Positions 1-11,593 of a stretch of 64,000 nucleotides of DNA are shown piece by piece. Position 1 is the stretch's first letter, and every line of letters begins with the position of its first letter. The notes under the pieces are model-generated. The model did not search any database. It saw only the letters and a program-made list of their open reading frames with translations, and had not been told where the DNA came from. Position numbers and translations under genes: made by a program. The stretch spans positions 32,423,339 through 32,487,338 of the forward strand of contig NC_053149.1 in the NCBI RefSeq assembly GCF_016808335.1, given 5' to 3'. Source of the stretch: Panicum virgatum. Lineage: Eukaryota > Streptophyta > Magnoliopsida > Poales > Poaceae.

Positions 1-2291
1 GGCTAGTCCGTTCAGGCAATACAATTGCAAAAGGCTAGACCAGAGAAAGACCCAATGGAGAAGGCAGTCTATCTTTGAAGAAGATGCCATTCAATTCACC
101 AAGGAACCAGATCCGGGTGGCCACCTCAAGCTCAACGAAGAAGAAAAACTGCAACATCTTCTTCTTGAGCTGAAACCACTGCCTCCTAGGATGAAGAACG
201 CCTTCCTCCAACAACAATAGTAGCATGCCAGTCTTCATCTGCGCCAAGCTGACAGAGAGTGAGACTCGACGGCTCGTTGCAGTCCTAGAGAAAGTACCGG
301 TCTGTCAGCGGGTATTCTCTCCAGGACTAGAAAGGGGATCGGCCCCGACTTGTGCATCCATCGCATTTTTATGGAACTAGACCATAAGTCATCCTGAGAG
401 CACCAGTGATGGCTGAACAATGCGATGAGGAAGGTAGTGAACCAAGAGGTATTGAGACTACTGCACGCGGGCGTCATCAACCCCGTGTAAGATGGTGCTT
501 TGGTCAGCCTAGTTCAAGTGGTCCCAAAGAAGAGAGCACTCACCTCTGAGAGTAGAGATATTACACCTCAGAGGGAAGTCATCAAGGACGTGTATCGATA
601 GTCAACAAGACTATCCGAAATGACCACTATTCTCTCCCCTTCTTTGCCGAGGTGCTTGAATGGCTGCCTAAACACTCATTCTTCCAATACCTTGATGGAT
701 ATTCTGGTCATCACCAAGTTCGTATGACCAAGTAAGACTACCCTTCACCTGTCCCTCGGCACATTCGCCTACTGGTGAATGTTGTTGGTATTTGCAACGC
801 ACCAGCTTTATTTCAGAAGTGTAAGATGGTGACTTTCTCTGACCCAATTGAGAGCATCATGAAGGGTTTCACGGATGATTTCTCAGTCTCTGGCAATTGC
901 CAAGAAACACACATTGACCTTAATTAGGACAAGTGTCACTTTATGGTCAGAGCAAGGATTGTCCTCGGACATTAAGTACCATGAGGCACTCATTTCTTCA
1001 CCCATCGTACATCCTCCCGATTGGAAATTTCCTTTCGAGGCCACAGGCGTTGCAAATGATTACGCCGTCGGAGCAGTGCTAGGCCAATGCAAGGATAATC
1101 AGCATTATGCCAAATCTTATGCAAGTAAGACATTGACCTGATCTCAGTTGTGCAACAATGGAGAAGGAACTTCTGGCATTGGTATTTGCCTTAAGTTCAG
1201 CTCCTTCTTGGATGGTGCCAAGGTGATAGTATACACGGATCATGCTACACTAAAGCACTTATTGATCAAGGAGGAAGTCATGCCACGACTCATCCGTTGG
1301 ATTCTGCTCCTGCAAGAATTCGAAATCAGAGATAAGGAAGGAGCAGAAAATTGTGTGGCTGCCCATCTCTCAAGGATTCAAGTAACCAATTGACTTCTTG
1401 AGAGATGATACTCTTCTAGGGGTCACTATATCCAGACCACGGTATGAGAATTAAGTCAATTTTATGGAAACTAGATATATATCTCTAGATGAAGACAACA
1501 AGAAGTTATATTCACCTCAGCAAATACCACCCTTGGGAGAACCCCTATCCATTCAAAGTCGGTGCTATTGGTTTACTCCACTGCTGCATCCCACTATGTG
1601 AGACCCGCAAGATTCTTAAGCATGACACTCCTTACCATAAGGATGATACTACAAGTATTCTGTATCCATGCTTAGGTTTGGAAGAATGTACAATTCTAGA
1701 CAACCAAGTTTTGAGACGCTGAAGAATCTATGCAGTGCCCAAGATGTCAGAAACACGAGAGTTTCAATTCCCCGATGCTTTGCCACTGAAGAGCAACTCT
1801 CAGTTGGAAGTAATCGACATATGGGGAGTTCACTTCGTGAGCCTTTCCCTATGTCAGAGCAAGTGCATCTTGGAGGCCATGGACTATTTATCCAAATGGA
1901 TGAAGCACTTCATGTGTTGCGGCCGACTCGAAGAATTCAAAGAAGATGGTTCAGGAAATCACATTTCCTTGCTTTGAATTCCCAAGAGTCGTGTCTGGTA
2001 GTGAAGGCTCACACTTCACAAGACAAGACCAGCAGGAAGTGTCTCAGCAAGTTGAGATTAAAACCTCTGGGTTGCTACTCCATACCACCCCAAGACCAAT
2101 GGCCAGGCAGAATCATTTCACAAGAAGATCAGAAACATTCTGTGGAAGAGAGTGAATGCCATGGGAAAGGATGGAATAGCATGATACCTGAGGCACTCTG
2201 GGCATATCAAACAGCCTTCAAGACGCCGATAGGACAAACACCGCACCAGCTGATCTATGGCAGAACTTGTCGTATACCAGTTGATCTATAG
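1..2291 (+). pseudogene. Athila-like Ty3/gypsy pol remnant (element R1)
   Basis: Broken reverse transcriptase, RNase H and integrase of an Athila-type element, read in all three plus frames between stops and indels. Positions 100-560 give the pre-RT stretch (LCIHRIFMELDHKSS, then LLHAGVINPV and VQVVPKKRA). Positions 600-930 give RT, with a YLDGYSGHHQ motif and a degenerate active site FTDDFSVSG. Positions 970-1395 give RNase H ([11 protein letters not shown], then [16 protein letters not shown]). Positions 1735-2291 give integrase fragments, ending in WAYQTAFKTPIGQTPHQL and a typical YGRTCRIPVDL end. The number of stops and shifts marks an old, dead copy. The lineage call rests on remembered Athila motif wording, not on a search. 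The 5' half of the element lies off the left edge. Confidence 0.8.
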
Positions 2292-4052
2292 TTCAGATCC
2301 CATGGGGCAATTAAGAGGTGGAAAATGGATCTCCAATCAGCCAGGGTTAAAAGAAAAATCCAATAGGCTGAATTGGATGAATGGAGGAAGAAGGCCTCCC
2401 ACAGCTCCAAGCTCTACAAGGAGCAGATGAAAAGATGACATGATAAGCAGGTCAAGATCAAGCATTTCAAGTTGGGGACTAAGGTACTACTCTTTAATTC
2501 CCACCTTTGTTTGTTTGGCCGTGGCAAGCTTAGAAGTAAGTGGAAAGAGCCTAGCTAGTTCAATAGACCCTCTTGCACAATGACGGGAATATCTTCAATC
2601 ATTGAAAATGCTCCTCGAGCCCGAACTACCGGAACTCAAAGAAATAGACGTCTATGAGTTTTTCGAGCTAGAGTCCCCGTCTATGGTCATCGCCGAACCA
2701 TAGTCTAGGATAATGGGCGCAAGTTTATTTCTCAAGTTTTGTTTCAGTAGCGCCCAGTTATGTTTGAAAAAAAATTAAAATAAACTAAAATAAAAATGCT
2801 TCATGCTTGTGCTTTAGTTGGTTGGTACACATGTTTGTGTACCAACCAACCCCCCTGTTCTAATATTTTCAACAAGTGCGCAGATGAATATCATGAACAT
2901 CACTAAGATGAACTCCTTGGCGAAGTTGAGCAAACTTTGATGTAACTCAGAGCTAGCCAGCCTAAACCCGTGCCTAGCCAAAAACATCGATATGACAACT
3001 CATCATGGAGGTTTGCGATCCCATCTTTCTTTTCCTTCCTGAATTTTTGTTCAAATTAGTTCTAAACTGAATCAAATTAAAATTTGAATGAAACTCATGG
3101 AAGAGATGAATTCACACATGGCTTCCAAAGGTGCTTAAGTTTTATTTCTTATGTGAGTACTTGTTACCTTTGGAACTTGCATGATAGGATCACTTGAACT
3201 TTTGTTTATTGACCCTCATGATATGACAAAATGAGAGACATGTTCTTTCTAATTCGAAGTCTTGGAGTTTTTCTTTAAAAAGCTAAAATGAGGCAACTCT
3301 CATTTACTTTCAACCATACAAGTCCTATCCAAAGCATATCCATACATGAATAGAATTGAACCCACATTGCTATCTTCTTAAATTTTGAGCTTGATCAAAC
3401 ATTGTTGCCTTTCGAGAAATGCCATGATCATCAAGTACTTTGGTCATTCAGTATGCACGTTCATCAATAAAGTCCATCAAAAGTGGTTCACCAGAAGCTC
3501 TCCATCCCCCTAAAAAAAAGAGAAGAGAAAAAGACAAAAGTGAGTGAGCCTACAATCTTACTCGAGCAGAAAAAAAGGAGGACCAAGGGGAAGGATGGAG
3601 AAGCCAAAGTCAAACACCACTCAAAAGGACATTCATCCCTCACACACACATGCACATGACCAAGTTCTAAAGGTGACATGACCTCTCAAAGACAAGATCT
3701 TTGATCTAGCAAAATAAATGAGGAAGATATGCGATTCTATCCCTACCTAGAGCCACACAAAAGCCTTTCTAAATGTTGGAGTGGTTTTCTCTAAAGACCT
3801 TAGTGAGGTTCAAACACAAATTGAGAGACTAAGAGTGAGTTCAAAGAGATGAGAGCATGCCTCCTGTTTTTGAAAATTTTGCAAACCTCCAAGTACAGAG
3901 AAAAGGAAGTGAATCATGTTCTCCATCGAGTTGTTCTTAGGATCAATATTCAAAGGTGAAGGTGTTAGCCACCGGAATCCAAGGTATGAGGAAAGCTTAG
4001 AAATAAATCTTATTGTAGCGAAAATGGCCTCTCATGCCATATTTCAATATAA
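2292..4052 (+). other. Noncoding 3' tail of Athila-like element R1
   Basis: Between the integrase end and the 3' LTR lies about 1.75 kb without a supported gene. It is AT-rich, with purine runs around 3510-3610. Similar long 3' tails are usual in Athila elements. No env-like ORF is visible. The tail continues at 5442 after the inserted SIRE-like LTR. Confidence 0.6.
2817..2850. repeat. Perfect 14-bp inverted repeat, 6-nt loop
   Basis: Arms GTTGGTTGGTACAC (2817-2830) and GTGTACCAACCAAC (2837-2850) are exact reverse complements around ATGTTT. Transcribed, this would form a strong hairpin just downstream of the R1 pol remnant. Confidence 0.85.
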
Positions 4053-5441
4053 TGTTTTGGCGATTGATGACGCACACAACACTTGGACTAATGTGATTGT
4101 TAAGATGACTATTCTCAGGCTTTTAGGTTCAAGTGATGACAAAGAGAAGAGAGGCGTAGCAAGGCCCGAAGGGCCACCCCTACGTAGGGCAAAATGAACT
4201 CACCGGTGCAATCACAGAGAAGGTTTGCGGGCTAGGGTTTTACACTGGATGAACCGACGCTACGGAAAATTGTATACGTCGGTGCATTGGCAGATGAAGA
4301 CCGAGGAAAATGCCTACACCGGTTGAACCGACGATGCGTCGGTCAATTGCATCGGTTCAGTTGTCCAGAGAGGTGGTTTTTGGAGGAACGTGAAGAAGTT
4401 ACACTCACCGGTTAAACCGACGCTAATATTACATACACCGGTTGATTACATCAGTTAAACCGGCGATACACCGGTTGATTGATAACGGCTAGTTTTTCAA
4501 GTAGCAGTTTACATACACCAGTTGAACCGATGATGGCTTTTGGGGTACGTCGGATTAACCGGCGTTACGCAGTTTTCTGGCAGCTTTTCTCCAACGGCTA
4601 TATTTGCTTATGCTGCCTATATATACCCCAAGGCCGGGTCATTTGGGAGGGCTGGAGTTCAAGGAAGTATACAAGAGCTAAATATCGTCTCCAACCACCA
4701 TAGAGCTTCATTGTACATCATATAGGCTTAAGCACACTTGTGAGAGTGCTTAGTGCTTGTTTAGGCTTAGTTCCTGAGAGAACTAGCTTGAGAGAAAGCC
4801 TTGCTGCGGCAAGCACCTTGTGTACTCGTCGTGTGACCCTCCGACTTGGTGTGGAGTGGCAACGACACTTTGTGCGGGGAAGGAGGCCCCTACTTGGTGT
4901 TAAAGCTCCAAGATAGTGAAGACGGTGCCGTGGTGACGCTTCGAGATAGACGGTGGCGGTGACCTCGTCTTTGTGACTTGGCGTCACTTAGCCTTTGCTT
5001 GTCGGGAGCCTTGGAGGTGTGGCAAGACGGTGATCAAGCGAAGAGACTCGGCATCACACTTGTTCGTGTTGGACAAGTGGTCGTGGACGTAGGGAGGGAC
5101 TTTGGTGTCCTAACCGAACCACGTTAAATCGTGTGTCTTGGTGTCTTCACGGGAGTTTGCATATCCTCTCCCTTACAGCTTTACTTACCGCATTATGTTT
5201 CCGCATTTACTCTTTCTTGCTTACCTTTACTTTCCTAGTTAGTTCGATTAGGATTGGCTATAGGTTGCAAGTCTTTTGAGGTAAGTAGAGGGTAGCATAG
5301 ATAAACCTTAGTCATAACTAGCATGTGTAGGACGTGTTAGGTTTATCTTATGCAATTAGATTGAGCCCTAGGTTAAAAAGCGATTAGCGACCCTATTCAT
5401 CCCCTCCCCCTCTAGGGTCGGACACCCCGGTGATCCTTACA
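4053..5441 (+). mobile_element. Solo LTR, SIRE/Maximus-like (Ty1/copia)
   Basis: The stretch starts TGTTTTGGCGATTGATGACG and ends in a CCCCTCTAGGG-type segment followed by GATCCTTACA, both characteristic of SIRE/Maximus LTRs in grasses. A TATATATA box lies at 4618-4625. R1 tail sequence lies on both sides, and there is no primer-binding site or internal region, so this is a solo LTR left by LTR-LTR recombination. No clean 5-bp target duplication is visible (TATAA on the left, CTTAT on the right), which fits age or slightly misjudged ends. Confidence 0.7.
4197..4562. repeat. Interspersed ACCGGTT / ACCGACG motif cluster
   Basis: Variants of CACCGGTTGAACCGACG and its reverse complement recur about ten times in this part of the SIRE-like LTR, upstream of its TATA box. 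Spacing is irregular and copies lie on both strands, so it is a motif cluster and not a simple tandem array. Confidence 0.7.
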
Positions 5442-5516
5442 CTTATGCATTCTTTGAGTTCATGAAACCAGGCTCTGCTCTTTTTCGACCTTACTGCTCG
5501 GGGCGAGCAAAGTCTA

Positions 5517-5528
5517 GCTGTGGGGGTG
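5517..5528 (+). promoter_or_regulatory. Polypurine tract of element R1
   Basis: GCTGTGGGGGTG sits directly before the LTR start. It follows CTCGGGGCGAGCAAAGTCTA, the wording seen ahead of Athila/Tat 3' LTRs and again before the W LTR near 49070. It primes plus-strand DNA synthesis. Confidence 0.75.
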
Positions 5529-6981
5529 TGTTGGCGGTCGATATCGATGATTTTCGCCGCCAACGCTCCGCCTGATTTCACGAAATATAGGTTATTACTA
5601 ATGAGTTCTACAAGTTTTGGTGCATATTTGATCTCAGGAACAATATATCCAAAATTGACCCAAAACGGACACTGTTTGGACCGGGAGGCCCTGATCCGGC
5701 CGACCGGCATACTTTCTGTGGAATCTTGGCATGAGATTTTACCAGTATCATCCAGAGGGAGAAATCAAGCCATTCCAATGGGTGGTTTCCTAGAATGCAT
5801 GAGTTGGAATTGGAAGGCTCGAACCCTTAGGCAAAACGGAGGAATTCTGTGCCATGATCAGAGCTCAAGATAACCACCCATCCAGTAGTGATCTCCAGCC
5901 ATTGAGGAGTGTGTCGGTGCAATAGAGGGCCGAAATCCCTCCAGAGCCAGCCCGCCCGGCCCAAGGAACGTCGGTTTGACGAACGACCTTTTGCACCGAC
6001 CTCCAGGGAGCATCAGGAGCGTCGAATCGAAGGCGGTGGACAGATGGCGTGACTCCTAGGCCGGCCGGTCTGACTTTGTCATGCCATGTGTCCAGCCTTC
6101 GCGTGGAAGTTACGATGCCGACATCCTTGTGTAAAGTGCAGGCGACCTCAGAATAACCGCCTTGGAAGCACTATAAAAGGGAGCCTCCACCCCTCATTCT
6201 ACACACACCATTAGGAGAAGAGAAGAGCTCAAGCAAGATGTAGTCCATCTTAGTAGAATAGGGAGAGTGTGAGGTGAGAGTCTTGGCGAAAGCCAAAGTA
6301 AAGGAGCGGTGTCGAGTACCCTTGGCCTTACTCCACTTTTGTAAGCCACCTCAGAGGAATGAAGTATCTTCGGAGTGAAGTTCCTCATCTCTCGTCGGTA
6401 TCTCGCTAGTATTCCTCTTTACTTCTGTTACTTGTTTACTTTCTGTCTTTGATCTGCGGGATCCCTGGTCTGCGTAAGTAGCAAGTTCTACTTATTTGAG
6501 AGTGCTTTCTGTCTTGCCGGTAGGCAGGAGTACGTAACTCAATAGTGTTAGGCGTGGTGCCTAGACTTGGTTAGTTACATAGGGTTGTGTTCCACCCCAC
6601 GGTACCGCAGTGGTAGGCGGCAGGTGGTGACAGCCCTGTCCGTCCTTTGTAGTCCACCAAGTTCGTGTGTTTTCATAGCAGTAGGATTGCCAAAAGTATG
6701 TTGGGCCCCTTCTCACCCCTGTCTGAGCCCTTCGCTTATTCCACCGGAGCAGATCAAGATACTTTAGTTGCAAGTCTTCTGGTTAATGAGTTGGCTAACC
6801 GACGTTAGACCCTCTATCCACTTACCTCTCTTCCCCTGGTGGGTCCGGTTGAACTAGTTTTAGGTCTGGTCGCGCTTTATCGGTCCCCGTGGATTCGATA
6901 CCCTGGAATACTCCAAGGTGAAAGCTACATCGGTCTCTGTGCGCTTGCGGAGTAATTCGTTTAGGCTAAGAAGTGCCAACA
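5529..6981 (+). mobile_element. 3' LTR of Athila-like element R1
   Basis: TGTTGGCGGTC opens and AAGTGCCAACA closes a 1453-bp LTR with matching TGTTGG/CCAACA ends. A TATAAAA box lies at 6172-6178. The polypurine tract immediately upstream shows this is the 3' LTR. The 5' LTR is outside the window, so neither age nor target duplication can be judged. Confidence 0.8.
6172..6178 (+). promoter_or_regulatory. TATA box in R1 LTR
   Basis: CACTATAAAAGGGAGCC is a well-formed plant TATA context inside the LTR. Confidence 0.65.
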
Positions 6982-7134
6982 ATGGTCACGACCAGGAGTT
7001 TTACTACCCCTCAGGCATGGGGACCTCCCAAGGTCCACAGGTTGGCCCGTCAGCATTGGCTCGTTTCGAGTTCGACAACCCGCTCACACCGGGGCTGTTA
7101 GACCTCTTTGCTTGAGTGAATGCCATGGAGTTAC
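6982..7134 (+). other. Unassigned 153-bp spacer between R1 and R2
   Basis: This sits between the end of the R1 3' LTR and the start of the R2 5' LTR. One plus frame runs open from inside the R1 LTR through the spacer and stops at 7115. It is proline-rich and ends RFEFDNPLTPGLLDLFA. I do not recognise it. It could be the host of both elements, that is, a piece of an older element. Confidence 0.4.
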
Positions 7135-8422
7135 TGTCGGGTACTATAATATGGGGCACCCTAACCTAGGGATTAAAATGCCTTAAAAACGCAAAACACA
7201 ATTAGGCAACCAGTCCAAAGGCCCCCTGGTGCTTTGCCATCATCTATGCTTGGATGCCCAAATCCTCTCCAGGTTCCAAAGGCCCAAATACGCGCTTGGC
7301 CCACGACCCAACACCAAAGCAAGGCTCATCCGAGGCCTCAAAAGCCGCAGAGCAATCTCCGCCTCGCCCGAGGTCTCCCCGCCGAGGCCCCTAGCAGCGC
7401 GCCGCATCTCCGCCTCGTCCGAGGGTAAGAGGCTTACCCTCAGAGAGCATGAGAACTCTCACTCTCGGTCGTGTATTCCGTCTCGTTCGAGGCCCCCATC
7501 GGCAGACGTGGACTATAACCCTCTCGCTCAACGGGACTAGCACATTTATTGCGAACCACTCTATGGCATGGTGCGGGTGTCAAGCGGCGTCAGCAGCCAC
7601 GCAGCACAGCGGACGTGACCTGAGTCCCATCCACCAACTCCGGTCACTATGCCACCATTCCCAGTACCGTGTGGACTCGCCATGCGCTGCGCAGACGTAA
7701 CCGGCTCTATGCTACCACTGTGCTACAAAACCTTTGTACTACCCCCACTGCAGGACCCTCGGTAGGCATGGGCAACAACCCTCGAGCACAGTACAGCTAT
7801 CGACCAGGATAAGACCACCATCAGAAACACCCTCGATGCTCCGCCCGGTCAAACACAGAGGACAGTGCGCCCTATAGCTGTCGCCACACCACCCACGGAC
7901 GCCACAGGACAAGGACACATTCCAAGCATGGCTAAAATCTTCCAAGGACGATGACCATGCCCGTAGCCAAGCCTCACAGTGCTCAGCGACAGGAACTGCC
8001 AACTGCTCCCCACAATTCGAGGAGAGGATGACGAAACCAGAAACATTCCTTGCATGTAATCCGCCCCTCCTTGAGCCTGTAAAAGGTGGAGGAGGACCTC
8101 TTCCTGGGGGTCAAACTCTCTGAGACGCACACACACACTCAAGCATGTTCTTCCCCATATTGGCACTTGCCTCAATCATCTTTTACGTACACTGAGGCTT
8201 GGGAGCTTCTCTCGCTCTCTCGCCAAGCTTGTATCTCCTACTACAAGCACCCCAGTGCAAGATAATACAGTGTTCACTCCCCTTGCTGGACGTACTGCCC
8301 CATCGGTCGGAACCAGGATAAACCCTGTGTCATTGTGTTTCATCTTGCATCAACCATCTAGAGACAGGGACACATAGCATCATTACTGGTTGATGCTGGA
8401 CCGCGAGGTCTAGACACCGACA
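7135..8422 (+). mobile_element. 5' LTR of Tat/RIRE2-like element R2
   Basis: TGTCGGGTACTATAATATGG opens and GTCTAGACACCGACA closes a 1288-bp LTR, the form seen in Tat-lineage elements of grasses. A primer site follows directly. A degraded TATA box (TGTAAAA at 8079-8085) precedes the presumed start. The 5 bp to the left are GTTAC. The 3' LTR is not in the window, so the duplication cannot be confirmed. Confidence 0.8.
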
Positions 8423-8423
8423 G

Positions 8424-8442
8424 TTGGCGTGCCAGGTAGGGG
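8424..8442 (+). promoter_or_regulatory. Primer-binding site of R2
   Basis: TTGGCGTGCCAGGTAGGGG lies two bases after the LTR end. It differs from the usual Tat-lineage TTGGCGCGCCAGGTAGGGG by one C-to-T change at a CpG. Confidence 0.8.
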
Positions 8443-8538
8443 CACTGCGTGACAATCATCCTTTGCCCCCGCTTGCTCTCTACATGGCAGATGAGTCGTG
8501 CCCGCTCCAGTTAGGCACGGTAATCTAGTTCGGGAGTC

Positions 8539-10672
8539 TTGAGTTCATGGCAACTAGCAATGGTTACGAAATGGGGCTCCTCCTGCCCAGAACCAACACC
8601 GATGCTCCGGCACCACAGCACCGGCGTAGGAGGCGCTCGGGCCAACGCGTGCGGCAAGCGTGCCTGGAACGGCGCAGGGCGGCTCACCTCAGCTCCCCCA
8701 CGTGGGCTGAGGCTAGCGTGCCACAACCTGACGCCGTGGTGGAGGACCTCTTCATCGCCAAAAGCAGCAGCGGTGCTGACAAAGGGGGACACATCTAGGC
8801 TGCTGCTCCATCCTTACAGGATGAGCACTCTCACTGCGACCTACGCATTATCCGTCAGCACCAACATGAGCTCGTACGAGGACTTGCCCGGGCATCACCT
8901 GCTCTCGGCCTGCAACCTCATCACATCAACACCTGACAGCTCGTACCCCGACTCCACGGATGAGGGGTACATCTCCATGCGTAATCGCATTGTCCGGACT
9001 TCTCCGGAGTCCGCGATCGCAAAGCCTTTTGTTCGTTTCAGGCGGCGGCGGACTACTGCCTCACCAGCTCCGACGACTCCAGTGAGGGGACTACGATCCC
9101 ACTCGAGAATGCTTCCTCGTCGTCGTGGACGAGGACAATGACAATGCGCCAGCTAGAGCACACGCCCGGGCAGTGGCGCCGTTAGCGCCTGTAGCACCCA
9201 GACCGGCCACCCCGGTGAACTCGGGACTGCAGCAAGCACAGCTGGAGCAACTCCAGGAGCCTGAAGCCAAGCTCTATGAGGAGCGTCAGGAAATGTAGCA
9301 GCTACGCTACACGCTTGAGCAAGAGCATATCGGCCGTGGTGTGGGTGCCCGAGAGACAGGACGCATCGCCCGGGAGCAGATCATGGAGGATGGCGGTGTG
9401 GAGAACAAACCGACCTTGAACAAGGCCAGCCAAAAAAATTGCCGCTGCGGCTATTCTACTCCGAGCCATGCCCGAACCCTCTACGCGCAAGGGCTGCAAC
9501 CTGCGCAAGGAAGCACAAGGTCTCATCGAAGATGCTGTGGTGCAGCAAGCCGAGAGCTCTGCATCTCGTATGCGCTCGATGGCCTCGGCAAAAGCCGGTG
9601 GAACTGCACGGCAAGACCGCGAGGTCTCGGTGCACACCCACCGTGAAAAGGGACAAGGCAGACCTCGGTACACCCCGCGGTCAGGGCAAAGGTGCCCACG
9701 GTGCACGATCGTATCCAGTTGCCTCCAAGCTCAAGTAAAGGAGCGCATCTGGGACACGCGCGGCAACGCCAATGATGGCGAAGCCCGCAACATCCTCAAC
9801 CAGAAGAAGCGGGATGGTGCGGCCTGCGGCTACCACCCTCGGCGTGGCGACCTCTATGATATCAAGGAGGACAGGAGCCCATCACCGAAGCCCCCAGGCA
9901 CCCGCGTGTTTAGCTGAGAAATTCGCATCGCTCCATTTCCCCCACGCTTTCGACAACCCACCACCCTCACCAAATACTCGGGAGAGACAAATCCTGGGCT
10001 CTGGCTCAACAACTACCGCCTGGCTTGCCAGCTGGGCGGTGCGGGTGATGATGCCGTGATCATTCGCAACCTTCCTCTACACCTTGAAGATTCCATGCGT
10101 ACATGGCTCGAACACCTTCCCACCAATCAGATCCACGGCTAGTCCGACCTGGTCAAGACCTTCTTGGGCAACTTCCAAGGCACGTACATGTGTCCTGGCA
10201 ATTCTTTGGATCTCCAAGGGTGTCGTCAGCAGCCCGATGAACCCTTGCGTGACTACATTCTTCGCTTCTCCAAATAGTGCACCGAGCTCCCCAGCGTCAC
10301 TGACTCCGACATCATCAGTGCCTTTCATTTGGGCACAACATGCAAGGATTTGGTGTGCGAGTTGGGATGGAGCCCTCCCTCCAGTGCAAATGAGTTGTTT
10401 GATGTTGCTACCAACTTTGCCTCCGGCGAGGAGGCGGTCGGTGCTATCTTCGATAGCAAGAAGGGCAAATGCAAGGAGGAAGTGCCCACGGACGGCAGCA
10501 AGACCAAGAATCTTGAGAAGAAGCACAAGCAGGGTAGGAAAGGAAAGAAGGGCTAGTAGAACTAGCGTGATCAAGGGCAGGAGGACTCTAATAAAGCCCT
10601 CACTATCACCTCTGATTGCAAAGGTCCCCGGAGACCCCCTCGAGGCGGTGGCCCGTTCGACGACATGTTGAA
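8539..10672 (+). pseudogene. R2 gag, multiply broken
   Basis: Gag of a Tat/RIRE2-type element. The N-terminal half (8539-9470) is unclear. From about 9800 the conserved part is readable across frames: CGYHPRRGDLYDIKEDRSPS at 9818-9880, KYSGET and WLNNYRLACQLGG at 9970-10035, IIRNLPLYLEDS at 10060, then GNFQGTYMCPGNS and RDYILRFSK at 10170-10275, ending in a lysine-rich tail (10440-10557). In-frame stops occur at 9915, 10141, 10276 and 10554, several of them explainable by C-to-T decay. Gag would form the virus-like particle. No second copy is present to judge which breaks are old. Confidence 0.75.
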
Positions 10673-10675
10673 GAA

Positions 10676-11593
10676 GCCGTGTCCTTATCACAAGGGCCCG
10701 GTCAATCACACCCTCAAGGAGTGTGACATGCTCTGCAATTACTTCAACCGTCTCGGCAGGACGAGGCCAAGAAGAAGGACGCAGAGGACAGGGACGACAA
10801 TGACGACCCCCGGTGGAAAGCGTGTTCTTCATCTTCAGCGGACCAATGGTGAACATGACCTCTCGACAGCGCAAGCGAGAGCGCCGAGAGGTCTTCACCA
10901 TTCACAAAGCCACGCCATCCTATCTCGACTGGTTAAAGGACACCATCTCCTTTATCCGCGAAGACCACCCCAACTACATACCGAATCCGGGACAGTACCC
11001 GCTCGTCGTGGATCTAATCATCGGCAACACCCGGTTCTCCAAGGTGCTCATGGACGGAGGCAGCAGGCTCAACATCATGTACGCGCACACCTTGGAGCTC
11101 ATGGGGATCGGCCTGGACAAGCTACGCCCCAACACATCGCTATTTCATGGTGTTGCGCCGGGAAAGCGAGTCCAGCCCCTCAGACAGATTAATCTGCCTG
11201 TCTGCTTCGGCACGCCGGCCAACTTCCGCAAGGAAATGCTCACCTTCGAGGTGGTGGGGTTCCATGGGACGTACCACGCTATTCTGGGACGGCCGTGTTA
11301 CGCCAAGTTCATGGCGGTCCCCAACTACACCTACCTCAAGATGAAGATGCCGGGTCCGAAGGGCGTCATCACCGTCGGCCCATTGTTCGAGCACGCCTAC
11401 GAGTGCGACGTCGAATGCGTCGAGCGCGCTGAGGCCCTGGCAAAGGATGAGACCATCACCGCCGACTTGGAGAAGATGGCAAACGAAGCCATGGACACCA
11501 CGCACCAACATGCTGGCAGCTTCGGGCCTGCCGAGGGTGTCAAAGAGGTGCCTCTGGATCCAAACTGCCCCGACGGCAAGGCGCTGAAGATCA
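10676..11593 (+). pseudogene. R2 protease region, truncated
   Basis: The frame open at 10813-11593 holds the aspartic protease of a Tat-lineage element: LVVDLIIGNTRFSKVLMDGG, with the catalytic DGGS form typical of that lineage, then LNIMYAHTLELMGI and further on YHAILGRPCYAKFMAVPNYT. Upstream, around 10676-10760, a CPYHKGPVNHTLKECD stretch is the Tat-type zinc-knuckle-like segment in another frame. The protein reaches DPNCPDGKALKIM, the usual lead-in to reverse transcriptase, and is then cut by X' at 11594. RT, RNase H and integrase of R2 are not found anywhere else in the window. Confidence 0.75.

Noticed and set aside
3488..3679. Minus-strand 63-codon ORF in the R1 tail
   Set aside because: Hydrophobic run from a purine-rich tract on the other strand; no start context and no conserved counterpart in the W tail.
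4048..5446. Target duplication for the SIRE-like solo LTR
   Set aside because: TATAA and CTTAT do not match. Shifting the ends by a few bases does not help.
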